Below are positions 1 through 6,612 of a DNA stretch of 7,509 nucleotides, piece after piece; within the stretch, counting starts at the first letter, position 1, and each line of letters starts with the position of its first letter. The translations under genes and the position numbers were made by a program. The DNA comes from CALBPI01 sp039700805. GTDB taxonomy: Bacteria; Pseudomonadota; Gammaproteobacteria; Steroidobacterales; Woeseiaceae. The notes under the pieces are model-generated. The model ran no database searches. It was not told the DNA's origin and saw only the letters and a program-made list of their open reading frames with translations. The stretch is taken from NCBI GenBank assembly GCA_039700805.1, contig JBCAZE010000151.1, positions 1 to 7,509 of the forward strand, read 5' to 3'.

Positions 1-1
1 G

Positions 2-217
2 CGATATGCCGTTGAAGATCGCTCACCAGAGCGGCGCCCATTCAATTTGCTCGATGTTTTACGCACACCGTTCCGGATCGATACGTTTCAGAAGATCTAC
101 TACGTCATTGACAGTTTTGATGAGCTTTTCTCGCTCGCCTACACCGACTTCCGTGAAGTTCTGAAACAAGCACGCATTCTCGGGGACTTCAGACCGTCTT
201 GGGAGCAACAGCGCTAA
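2..217 (+). CDS. phhA: Phenylalanine-4-hydroxylase, C-terminal part (5' end outside window)
   Basis: This is an open frame running in from the left edge to TAA at 215-217, giving 71 residues. It was read by hand and has no start in the window. The peptide contains RPFNLLDVLRTPFRID, then TFQKIYYVIDSFDELF. This matches the C-terminal end of the catalytic domain of bacterial phenylalanine hydroxylases (R-PF-D-V-RTP-RID-FQ--YFVIDSF-L). The enzyme is a cytosolic, iron- and pterin-dependent monooxygenase that converts phenylalanine to tyrosine. The iron-binding residues lie upstream, outside the window, so activity cannot be judged here. The last 29 bp (189-217) overlap the end of the convergent ATP-grasp gene. 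No intrinsic terminator is visible after the stop. The family call rests on recalled motif similarity. Confidence 0.88.
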   Translation, partial: RYAVEDRSPERRPFNLLDVLRTPFRIDTFQKIYYVIDSFDELFSLAYTDFREVLKQARILGDFRPSWEQQR

Positions 218-1166
218 AACGACGCATCATCGCGACGCTCGCTTCGGCTCTCTCGTTGGGCACATCAGAAAACCCCTGATCCTCAAGCCATTGATCAATC
301 AGCGCGAAACGTGGCTTGAGGCCACCACCATTGGCCACCTGAATATTCAGTCCCGGCCTTGCGTTCATTTCTAGCATCAATGGGCCTTTGCTCGCGTCGA
401 TCACCAAGTCGACACCGAGATAACCCAAACCAGACACTTCGTAGCCGAGCGCCGCGATCTCCAAAATTCGTTGCCAATGCGGGACTTGGTTACCAGCGAT
501 TGGCGCCAGCGTGTCAGGATGTTCTTCGATCCGCTGATTGCCAGAAGATGCGGCGAGCGTGACACCACACGATAAGTCGATTCCTGCACCCACCGCACCT
601 TGATGTAGATTCGCCTTACCATCGGATTGGCGCGTCGGTAAGCGCACCATCGCCATCGCGGGGTAGCCTCGATAAACAATGATGCGGATATCCGGAACAC
701 CTTGATAACTGATGGCGTCAAAAACGCTATCAAAACGAACGCGGTACTCGACCAATGCGGCATCAGGGCCTCCGGTCAATGAGTACTGACCACCGACGAT
801 ATTCGACACATGGTGAAGTAGCGCTGATTGCTCCGTCAGCTCGCCATTGATACGTCGGTAGCGATCACCACGGCGCCCGTCGATAACAACGATTCCGTCA
901 CCACCACTGCCGTTTGCAGGCTTGATAACAAAGCTATCCCGGTGGGCTAGCATGTCGGGCAGAGACTTGACGTCACCTTGGGAATTCGCCACCGCATAAC
1001 ACTCAGGAACCGCCATACCAGCTTGTTCTGCCAACTGTTTGGTGAGCACTTTGTCATCGACGCGTGGATACAAATGGCGTGAGTTGAGCGCCATGATATA
1101 GCGCGCATTGCGCTCGTTCAGTCCTAGTACACCAGCGTCCGCCAGTGGACGTCCCCACAACGGCAC
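189..1166 (-). CDS. RimK-related ATP-grasp ligase (alpha-L-glutamate ligase-like protein)
   Basis: A 325-aa protein of the alpha-L-glutamate ligase-like ATP-grasp family (TIGR02291 type, from memory). Visible landmarks are NERNARYIMALNSR (17-30), YPRVDDKVLTK (33-43), an ATP-binding loop FVIKPANGSGGDGIVVI (79-95), PDIRIIVYRG (158-167), NLHQGAVGAGI (186-196), and the metal/ATP site GVDLVID (251-257) with LMLEMNARPGLNIQ (263-276). D253, E266 and N268 are the likely magnesium ligands. All core ATP-grasp elements are present, so I expect an active ligase joining an amine to an acyl-phosphate, but the substrate is unknown. The start is GTG at 1166, overlapping the upstream TAG by one base (TAGTG). 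A GGAGG at 1176-1180 lies 9 nt before it, which settles the start. The gene usually sits beside the inactive-transglutaminase gene, as here. Its 3' end overlaps convergent phhA by 29 bp. Confidence 0.88.
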   Translation of the reverse strand: MPLWGRPLADAGVLGLNERNARYIMALNSRHLYPRVDDKVLTKQLAEQAGMAVPECYAVANSQGDVKSLPDMLAHRDSFVIKPANGSGGDGIVVIDGRRGDRYRRINGELTEQSALLHHVSNIVGGQYSLTGGPDAALVEYRVRFDSVFDAISYQGVPDIRIIVYRGYPAMAMVRLPTRQSDGKANLHQGAVGAGIDLSCGVTLAASSGNQRIEEHPDTLAPIAGNQVPHWQRILEIAALGYEVSGLGYLGVDLVIDASKGPLMLEMNARPGLNIQVANGGGLKPRFALIDQWLEDQGFSDVPNERAEASVAMMRRFSAVAPKTV

Positions 1167-2689
1167 TAGCGACGACCTCCGAGAACACGAAACCTTGGCA
1201 ACTCGGTCAAACGATAGCCGGTGTAGCGACCGGCCAGCAGCACCAATGCCAACACAACCAATAGCAACTCAGGGAATGTAAAAAACAGATGCTCGAGAAC
1301 ATCAAGCCCCATCACCAAATACGCGAACGCCGCAACCAGCAAACTGCCAAGTCCTGCTTGGATCGCATCGCTAGCACCACGCTCTTCCCAAATGACAGAC
1401 ATGCGCTCAATCGTCATCGCAATAATGACCATGGGAAACAACGCCACCGAGAGCCCGGTTTCGAGCCCGAGACGTTGCGCGAAAATGGTGATCGCCAGCA
1501 TCAGGATCACAACGATAATCAAGACCGCCGTGAGCCGTGGCACGAGCAGCAATTGCAAGCGTTCGAGCATGAATCGCATGGTGAGACCCAAGCCGGTCAA
1601 CAACGTGAACAAAAAGACACCGGCCAGTAAGTCCGTTTCTCGAAACGCAAGCGCGATCAGCACCGGCATGAAGGTACCGAAGGTCTTAACGCCCACGAAG
1701 TTCCGCAAGAACACCATCACCAATGCACCGATCGGAATCATCAGCAGCACTGAGTAAACGGCTTGCGTCTGGATCGGCAAGCTGAACAACGAAAATTCGA
1801 TGATTCGAGATCCGGAACGTGCGGCGCGCTGCTCAGCGATATCCAAGCTGTCGAACAGGTTGCGCCGGACAGCAAAATCAAGATTCAGGCCGCTGCCGCC
1901 TTGTACCGAGGCGAGCGTATCGAGCCCACGCCACCAGACGTAGAAGTTGCTAGGCAAACCGCGACTGCCGCTGCGTACGTCGTAGTAAATCCAATTCACG
2001 CCGTCATGCACTTCGAGATAGGTTCTAACCGGCGCATTGCGTTGCTGATCCGCCAACAACAAACCGCGCACGGCTCGCGCGGGGACGCGCGCGAACGCAA
2101 GCAAATCAATCAAGCGATCCACTTTGCGCATTGATGACCCAGCATCGTCAAACAACAGCGCGACATTCTCGTCATTGCCTGGCGTATTGATACGCCTTAA
2201 CAACTCTGAAACGAGTGATGCGGTATCCGCAGACTGCTCTCGGACTTGCGCCATGAGCTCTATTGCTGCCGTCGTTTCTACAGCGGTCAACGACGGCGGG
2301 TCCGGAAACGGCGGCGTTGTGTCCTCTTCTTGTATCGACGGGTCTCCATACACGACGACACGGTAATAGAGTCTTTGCTCACCCTCGGCGCGGCGAATGG
2401 CCCAACGCGCGACACGCCCACCATCCGCATAGTCGATGTTGTAACCGTAACCCGCGGAAACCGAATTTTCAGACAACGTGGCAAAACCCGGTGTCAGCGC
2501 AGGCAAGTTAAGTTCAGCTTTGATCGGACCGGGACGCGCGTCAAAAGACAAGGTCGCCTCAATGGTCCAGGCCGGCCTTTTCGCATCGGCGGTGAGCGGC
2601 AATCCCAGCTGCGTATGCTTGTAGGCGAAAATACCGAGACCGATAGCAGCACATACCGCCGCAAGGGCTTGTACGTAGCGCAGAATCAC
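1166..2689 (-). CDS. Inactive transglutaminase fused to seven transmembrane helices
   Basis: A 507-aa inner-membrane protein. Residues 4-23 form an N-terminal hydrophobic anchor. About 25-300 is a soluble, presumably periplasmic part with a transglutaminase-like core (FARVPARAVRGL at 199-210, VNWIYYDV at 231-238). Seven hydrophobic segments follow, near 309-328, 335-349, 352-371, 384-404, 410-426, 442-461 and 469-487. This layout fits the Pfam pair Transglut_i_TM plus 7TM_transglut (names from memory). The only cysteine in the protein is C13, in the anchor, so the catalytic cysteine is absent. The usual catalytic histidine position (HAWVE-like in active enzymes) reads VRTYLEV here. A binding or scaffold role is therefore more likely than catalysis. 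The start is GTG at 2689, overlapping the hydroxylase stop by 4 nt (GTGA), with GAGGG at 2696-2700, 6 nt upstream. The precise function of the family is unknown to me. Confidence 0.9.
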   Translation of the reverse strand: MILRYVQALAAVCAAIGLGIFAYKHTQLGLPLTADAKRPAWTIEATLSFDARPGPIKAELNLPALTPGFATLSENSVSAGYGYNIDYADGGRVARWAIRRAEGEQRLYYRVVVYGDPSIQEEDTTPPFPDPPSLTAVETTAAIELMAQVREQSADTASLVSELLRRINTPGNDENVALLFDDAGSSMRKVDRLIDLLAFARVPARAVRGLLLADQQRNAPVRTYLEVHDGVNWIYYDVRSGSRGLPSNFYVWWRGLDTLASVQGGSGLNLDFAVRRNLFDSLDIAEQRAARSGSRIIEFSLFSLPIQTQAVYSVLLMIPIGALVMVFLRNFVGVKTFGTFMPVLIALAFRETDLLAGVFLFTLLTGLGLTMRFMLERLQLLLVPRLTAVLIIVVILMLAITIFAQRLGLETGLSVALFPMVIIAMTIERMSVIWEERGASDAIQAGLGSLLVAAFAYLVMGLDVLEHLFFTFPELLLVVLALVLLAGRYTGYRLTELPRFRVLGGRR

Positions 2690-3900
2690 GAGACACCCTC
2701 ACGCGACGCCATGATACCCAGCGCATCGCCCATCGCGTGGCCACCGGCCAGGCGCTTTGCAAGCAAGCTGCTGTCGAATAGCCGCATGCCGCGTCTACGC
2801 GTGTCTGCTAGCAGGCCCTGCTCTCGCGCAAACAAGCGGTTCAGAAGATCAAGCCCGTAGAGAGTACCCAAGTTATCCGCGGTTCTTCGGCGCCGGTAAC
2901 GGCGCAACCATGGGGCATCACCAGGATCACCATCACCCAGGTCGCCGATGATTTTGGCGAGCGCCGCAGCGTCGGAAAACCCAAGATTAATACCTTGCCC
3001 AGCAAGTGGGTGAATCGCATGCGCCGCATCACCGATCAACACCGCGCGCTCGGAGACAGGGTCCTTCGCGTACTGACTCGATAACGGAAAGCTCACTCGG
3101 GGCATCAAGCAACGGAGCGTACCCAATACTTCGTCACTAGCCTCGGTCACGGCGACAGAAAATGCCTCATCATCCATCGCCAGTAGCGCGTTCGCGTCGA
3201 CAGGTGTTGTACTCCAGACCAGCGACACACGACCACCCGACAGCGGCAAAAGTGCCAACGGGCCCGTCGGCATAAATCGTTGCAACGCACAATCCTCATG
3301 AGAGATGTCCGGCATGAGCTGCGTGACGACAGCGACTTGATCATGCGACCAAGCCTTGATCGCGAGACCACAGTGCTTTCTGACACTGCTGCCACGCCCG
3401 TCGGCACCAATCAGCAATGAGGCATCATGCATCGCGCCGTCATCAAGCATGACCCGAATTGAGCGCGCATCCGCAGTGACGGATTGTATCGCGCCGGCGA
3501 CGAATGTGACGTTGTCATTTTCCGCTATGTGCCCGTACAAATGATGCCGCAGCGCGATATTGTCAACGATGACACCCAGTGTTTTTTTGTCCAACTGAGC
3601 CGCATTAAAGCTTACGCCTTCACCGCAAGCGGTGGCCGCATCCCAAACACGCATCGACGAAAACGGTTTCGCGTGCGCTGTGGATACGTGGTCCCAAACA
3701 CCGAGCGACTCGAACCTTGCCACCGATGTTGGCGTCAGCGCTGAGACCCTTTGACCGCAATACGCGTCATCAGGTGCGGGCGGGGAACCTTGCAGATCGA
3801 TGACACTAATCGTCATGCGCGGCGCGGCGTCAGCAATAAATGCCGCGGCTGCCAGGCCAGACAATCCAGCGCCCGCAATGATGATGTCAGATTCTCGCAT
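2686..3900 (-). CDS. UbiH/UbiI/VisC family FAD-dependent ubiquinone-ring hydroxylase
   Basis: A 404-aa flavoprotein monooxygenase of ubiquinone biosynthesis, expected at the inner face of the membrane with the Ubi complex. It has the N-terminal FAD-binding loop IIIAGAGLSGLAAA (7-20), the DG motif LIGADGRGSSVRK (163-175), and the second FAD signature LIGDAAHAIHPLAGQGINLG (288-307), which is the hallmark of the UbiH/COQ6 group. Position right after pepP suggests UbiH, as in E. coli. However, RVSALTP (51-57), MRVWD (83-87) and GQGINLGFSDAA (301-312) recall UbiI (VisC), while TGPLALLPLSGGRVSLVW (212-229) recalls UbiH. I therefore leave the symbol blank: it could hydroxylate C1, C5 or C6, or more than one. 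ATG at 3900 abuts the pepP TAG with no gap, and GAGGAG at 3909-3914 gives an 8-nt spacer. The E. coli operon has a second hydroxylase next; here the transglutaminase-like gene takes that place. Confidence 0.93.
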   Translation of the reverse strand: MRESDIIIAGAGLSGLAAAAFIADAAPRMTISVIDLQGSPPAPDDAYCGQRVSALTPTSVARFESLGVWDHVSTAHAKPFSSMRVWDAATACGEGVSFNAAQLDKKTLGVIVDNIALRHHLYGHIAENDNVTFVAGAIQSVTADARSIRVMLDDGAMHDASLLIGADGRGSSVRKHCGLAIKAWSHDQVAVVTQLMPDISHEDCALQRFMPTGPLALLPLSGGRVSLVWSTTPVDANALLAMDDEAFSVAVTEASDEVLGTLRCLMPRVSFPLSSQYAKDPVSERAVLIGDAAHAIHPLAGQGINLGFSDAAALAKIIGDLGDGDPGDAPWLRRYRRRRTADNLGTLYGLDLLNRLFAREQGLLADTRRRGMRLFDSSLLAKRLAGGHAMGDALGIMASREGVS

Positions 3901-5235
3901 CTAAGCGGCTCCTCGACGTTGCCCAAGGGCCATAAAACGCTCGATGTCATCAGCGTCTTTCGGCAGTCCTTTGCTGAGCACATCCGGCCCAGCGCGTGTC
4001 ACGACTACATCGTCTTCAATACGCACGCCGATACCATGCCAACGCGGATCGACTGGGCTTCCTGGGCTGATGTAAATCCCCGGCTCGACGGTAATGACCA
4101 TACCCGGCTCAAGTAACCGCCATTCATCGTCGACCTTGTAATCACCGACATCGTGTACATCGATACCGAGCCAATGCCCAGTGCGGTGCATGAAATATCG
4201 CTTGTAGGCTTCATCCCGAATGAGCTTATCGAGACGGCCCTCTAACAATCCCAGCCGTTTTAGACCAGAAGTAATCACACGCGTCGCCGCCAAATGAGGT
4301 TCGTTCCAATGATTCCCTGCACGTGTGGCATCTATCGCGGCGAGTTGCGCCTCAAGAACGATGTCATACACGGCGCGCTGTGGTTCGCTAAATCGTCCGT
4401 TAACAGGAAATGTTCGGGTCACGTCAGACGCGTAGTAGTCGATCTCACAGCCAGCATCGACAAGCACAAGATCACCATCGTTCAATACCGCATCGTTTTG
4501 GATGTAATGCAATGTGCAGGCGTTGACACCCCCACCAACGATTGGCGGATAGCTTGGCGCACCGCCATGCAACCTAAATTCATGCAAATACTCAGCTTCG
4601 AGCGCATATTCTGGCATACCCGGTTCAACCGCCTGCATGGCACGCTTGTGTGCGGACACAGCGACTTTTGCAGCCTTGCGCATCCTCGCAATTTCGTAGC
4701 GGCTCTTGAACAAGCGCATGTCGTGCAAATAGTGATCAAGCGCCACAAACTCAGTCGGTGCATCGATGCCACGAATATTTTGACCGCGTAACGCACACAC
4801 CCATTCCGTGACCTGGGCATCGAAGTCAGCATACTGCCCCATCGTGTAGAACACACGCTCTGCGTTTTCGAGAAGCCCCGGCAGAATATCGCCAATATCG
4901 TCGATCGGAAATGCGTCGTCCGCGCCGTGTTGCTCGCAAACACCGTCGGTCCCTGCGCGAGCGCCATCCCACTGCTCTCGGAGCTGATCACGCTCACGAC
5001 AGAACACGATAAATTCACCGCGCTTGCGTCCCGGAATAAAGACCGCCACCGCCTGCGGCTCCTCAAAACCCGTCAGATAATAAAAGTCACTATCTTGTCG
5101 GTAGCGGTAGTCAACATCTCGACTGCGCACGCGCATTGGGGCAGCCGGAACGATCGCGACGCTTCGCTCCCCCATCATTTTCATTAGTTGACGACGTCTG
5201 CGGGAGAATTCTGCCGATACGGACTTAGATCTCAT
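3901..5235 (-). CDS. pepP: Xaa-Pro aminopeptidase P
   Basis: A cytosolic dinuclear-metal peptidase that removes an N-terminal residue when proline is second. The N-terminal creatinase-like domain includes YRQDSDFYYLTGFEEPQAV. The C-terminal pita-bread domain carries all five metal ligands in order: LVLVDAGCEIDYYASDVTRT (two Asp), HRTGHWLGIDVHD (His), ITVEPGIYI (Glu) and GVRIEDD (Glu). With ATG at 5235 (444 aa) these fall at D260, D271, H354, E384 and E407, almost the E. coli PepP numbering as I recall it. I therefore prefer this start to an in-frame TTG at 5256. The TTG overlaps the ygfB stop as TTGA and would add seven residues, but it lacks a ribosome-binding site; ATG 5235 has AAGAAG about 8 nt upstream. 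The gene lies 17 nt after ygfB and directly abuts the ubi hydroxylase, the classic ygfB-pepP-ubi order. Confidence 0.95.
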   Translation of the reverse strand: MRSKSVSAEFSRRRRQLMKMMGERSVAIVPAAPMRVRSRDVDYRYRQDSDFYYLTGFEEPQAVAVFIPGRKRGEFIVFCRERDQLREQWDGARAGTDGVCEQHGADDAFPIDDIGDILPGLLENAERVFYTMGQYADFDAQVTEWVCALRGQNIRGIDAPTEFVALDHYLHDMRLFKSRYEIARMRKAAKVAVSAHKRAMQAVEPGMPEYALEAEYLHEFRLHGGAPSYPPIVGGGVNACTLHYIQNDAVLNDGDLVLVDAGCEIDYYASDVTRTFPVNGRFSEPQRAVYDIVLEAQLAAIDATRAGNHWNEPHLAATRVITSGLKRLGLLEGRLDKLIRDEAYKRYFMHRTGHWLGIDVHDVGDYKVDDEWRLLEPGMVITVEPGIYISPGSPVDPRWHGIGVRIEDDVVVTRAGPDVLSKGLPKDADDIERFMALGQRRGAA

Positions 5236-5252
5236 GGATAACGCTTCTTGGT

Positions 5253-5855
5253 TCAATGCACAGTGGCAGGGCCATCATTGGTTGGATGCCGAAGGGCAGA
5301 CAGGTTTTCGTAAGCAAGCTGACAGGCGATACGCAAAAACTCGACAAGCTCGGCGTATGCCACCTCCGATTGCTCAAGATCGTCGTGGAGTTCGTCCTCG
5401 GTGAGAGAAGCCTGCGTGATTTCAGCGAGGTCTTTTAGCATTTCAGCGAGTGGCTCGGCCTCCAACTGCTCACGCGCCATCGGACCAACCAATGCCGCGC
5501 CTTCAGCGAGTCCAGACAAGAAACCTGCGCTCCAATGCACCAGACCATCAACGCGGTCCCGGATATCGTCATCGTCATCTGGCAAACACAGCATTGGCAG
5601 TGAGTCTGCTGCCTCAAGGACAGCGATACGTTTGCGTCCCAGCACACGCAGCGGCTCTGCGCGTTCTTGCGTTAGCGCATCCGTAGGTTGTCCGCTGGCG
5701 ATCAGCTCGCCCAACCAGACTTCAACCGCATCCATTGACAACATTGCCGCAAGACCCGACAACCGTCCGTCTGCCTCGGGCGCGTCAGTCTCAACACTGA
5801 ACTGGGACAAGAGCTGCTCCATGAGCAGAAAGTCGCTACCGTAATTCTCAGCCAT
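5253..5855 (-). CDS. ygfB: YgfB family protein (UPF0149), acidic, first gene of the operon
   Basis: A 200-aa acidic cytosolic protein of the YgfB/UPF0149 family. Evidence includes the N-terminal DGRLSGLAAM segment (about 29-38), the DDDDDIRDRVDGLVHWSAGF stretch matching the YgfB D-R-D-L--W---FL core, and a C-terminal ELVEFLRIACQLAYENL segment like E. coli IIEYVRVAALLCHDTF. Position before pepP agrees. The molecular role is not settled; I recall work in Pseudomonas linking YgfB to regulation of a cell-wall amidase and beta-lactam response, which cannot be inferred from this sequence. A longer frame begins with GTG at 5891, but that codon lies upstream of the likely transcription start. ATG at 5855 also places the LSG motif at nearly the same residue as in E. 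coli, so I choose 5855. The ribosome-binding site is weak: GGAAG sits only 2 nt from the ATG. Confidence 0.9.
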   Translation of the reverse strand: MAENYGSDFLLMEQLLSQFSVETDAPEADGRLSGLAAMLSMDAVEVWLGELIASGQPTDALTQERAEPLRVLGRKRIAVLEAADSLPMLCLPDDDDDIRDRVDGLVHWSAGFLSGLAEGAALVGPMAREQLEAEPLAEMLKDLAEITQASLTEDELHDDLEQSEVAYAELVEFLRIACQLAYENLSALRHPTNDGPATVH

Positions 5856-5881
5856 TGCTTCCGAGGACGAGTCAAAAACGC

Positions 5882-5890
5882 ATAATACCA
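5882..5890 (-). promoter_or_regulatory. Extended -10 promoter of the ygfB-pepP-ubi operon
   Basis: On the minus strand this reads TGGTATTAT, an extended -10 element (TGN plus a five-of-six match to TATAAT). There is no good -35 at normal spacing; CTGAAA lies 15 nt upstream. Transcription would start near 5875, leaving a leader of about 20 nt before ATG 5855. This placement excludes the GTG at 5891 as the ygfB start. Prediction only. Confidence 0.5.
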
Positions 5891-5922
5891 CCGCGACAAT
5901 GGTTTCAGGCGCCCCTGTAACA

Positions 5923-5951
5923 TTGACCGACCCCGCCCAGGACTCTATATT
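5923..5951 (+). promoter_or_regulatory. Sigma-70 promoter for the coiled-coil gene and zapA
   Basis: TTGACC (5923-5928) and TATATT (5946-5951) are separated by exactly 17 nt, each matching the consensus at five of six positions. The expected start site, 6-8 nt after the -10, is 5957-5959. This coincides with the GTG start codon at 5958. Together with the leftward promoter it fills the 102-bp divergent region. Confidence 0.65.
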
Positions 5952-5957
5952 TCCGGT

Positions 5958-6188
5958 GTGACTAATTTAAACCCACAAATTTTCGACCAAGAATTGCGCC
6001 GCCTTGAGGAGCGCATGGACGAGATTGTCAAAATCTGCGAACAACTCAAGGAAGAAAACCGTTCCTTGAAAGAGCGTCAGGACACACTGATTGCTGAGCG
6101 CGCAAGCTTGTTACAGAAAAACGAGCTGGTGCGCGGTCGCGTCGAAGCGATGATCGGCCGCCTGAAGGCGATGGAAACCGGCCACTGA
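5958..6188 (+). CDS. Small ZapB-like coiled-coil protein (TIGR02449 type) preceding zapA
   Basis: A 76-aa protein, almost wholly a predicted coiled coil. From about residue 12 to 72 it has heptad-like spacing of L13, L16, M20, I23, C27, L30, L37 and L44, rich in E, R and K. The segments ICEQLKEENRSLKE and LLQKNELVRGRVEAMIGRLK match the small proteins found just upstream of zapA in many gammaproteobacteria. ZapB itself is a cell-division coiled-coil protein that binds ZapA, so a division role is inferred from family and position. Start GTG 5958: the frame is open upstream to a TAA at 5883 with no other plausible start codon. The next candidate, ATG 6015, would cut into the conserved coil and has GAGGAG only 3 nt before it. 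No Shine-Dalgarno is seen before GTG 5958, and the predicted start site falls on it, so translation may be leaderless. Confidence 0.82.
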   Translation: MTNLNPQIFDQELRRLEERMDEIVKICEQLKEENRSLKERQDTLIAERASLLQKNELVRGRVEAMIGRLKAMETGH

Positions 6189-6231
6189 CCTATTCGGACC
6201 ATGAGCGGCGATAAGCCCGGGGAACCTCACA

Positions 6232-6546
6232 ATGAGCGATGTATACGCCCACGTCACCGTTCGTATTCTTGAAAAGGAATACAACGTTGCTTGCCCTGTT
6301 AACGAGCGCACCGATTTGCTGGATGCTGCAGAGCTTTTGAACAGTCAAATGCGCGAGATTCGTGACTCAGGGAAAGTGGTTGGCCTGGACCGCATTGCCG
6401 TGATGGCGGCGTTAAACATGTCGAATGAGCTTCTAAAGTTGCGCACTGCCGAAGAAGCGACGCGCAGTAATGTCGGTACGCGCCTTAAAGCTTTGTCTGA
6501 AAGAGCCGACACCGTACTCAACGACACGCAACAATTGGATTTGTGA
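6232..6546 (+). CDS. zapA: Cell division protein ZapA
   Basis: A 104-aa protein matching ZapA, the cytosolic tetramer that bundles FtsZ filaments and stabilises the Z-ring. The N-terminal domain has VTVRILEKEYNVACPVNE (9-26), then LLDAAELLNSQMREIRDSGK (29-48), then the family signature LDRIAVMAALNMSNELL (52-68), followed by a C-terminal helix (about 70-104) for the coiled-coil dimer. Length is typical. ATG 6232 is preceded by GGGGA at 6219-6223 with an 8-nt spacer. It lies 43 nt after the coiled-coil gene and is probably co-transcribed with it. 6S RNA follows about 66 nt downstream, the usual gammaproteobacterial order. Confidence 0.95.
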   Translation: MSDVYAHVTVRILEKEYNVACPVNERTDLLDAAELLNSQMREIRDSGKVVGLDRIAVMAALNMSNELLKLRTAEEATRSNVGTRLKALSERADTVLNDTQQLDL

Positions 6547-6597
6547 TCCGCTCCCCAATTTTGGGACTGTTTCCGGTAGCAACCCGGTCCGCGCTCG

Positions 6598-6606
6598 TGT
6601 CACAAT
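6598..6606 (+). promoter_or_regulatory. Possible extended -10 element for 6S RNA
   Basis: TGTCACAAT offers TGN plus a four-of-six -10 match, 6 nt before the predicted 5' end of 6S RNA at 6613. No convincing -35 is present at 16-18 nt. The match is weak, and 6S could instead be processed from a longer zapA transcript. Confidence 0.35.
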
Positions 6607-6612
6607 GAGATC

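Noticed and set aside
2246..2860. 204-aa open frame on the + strand
   Set aside because: It is antisense to the transglutaminase-like and ubi hydroxylase genes, is very arginine-rich, and has no recognisable motif: a shadow of GC-rich codons.
4482..5066. 194-aa minus-strand frame inside pepP
   Set aside because: It overlaps the conserved pepP frame on the same strand and has high serine, arginine and cysteine with no domain.
3901..5256. pepP starting at TTG 5256 (TTGA overlap with ygfB)
   Set aside because: There is no ribosome-binding site before it. ATG 5235 gives metal-ligand numbering almost identical to E. coli PepP.
5253..5891. Longer ygfB starting at GTG 5891
   Set aside because: The GTG overlaps the predicted -10 element, and the extra 12 residues move the LSG motif away from its position in E. 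coli YgfB.
6554..6565. CCCAA-TT-TTGGG palindrome after zapA as a terminator
   Set aside because: The loop would be only two bases, and no T-run follows.
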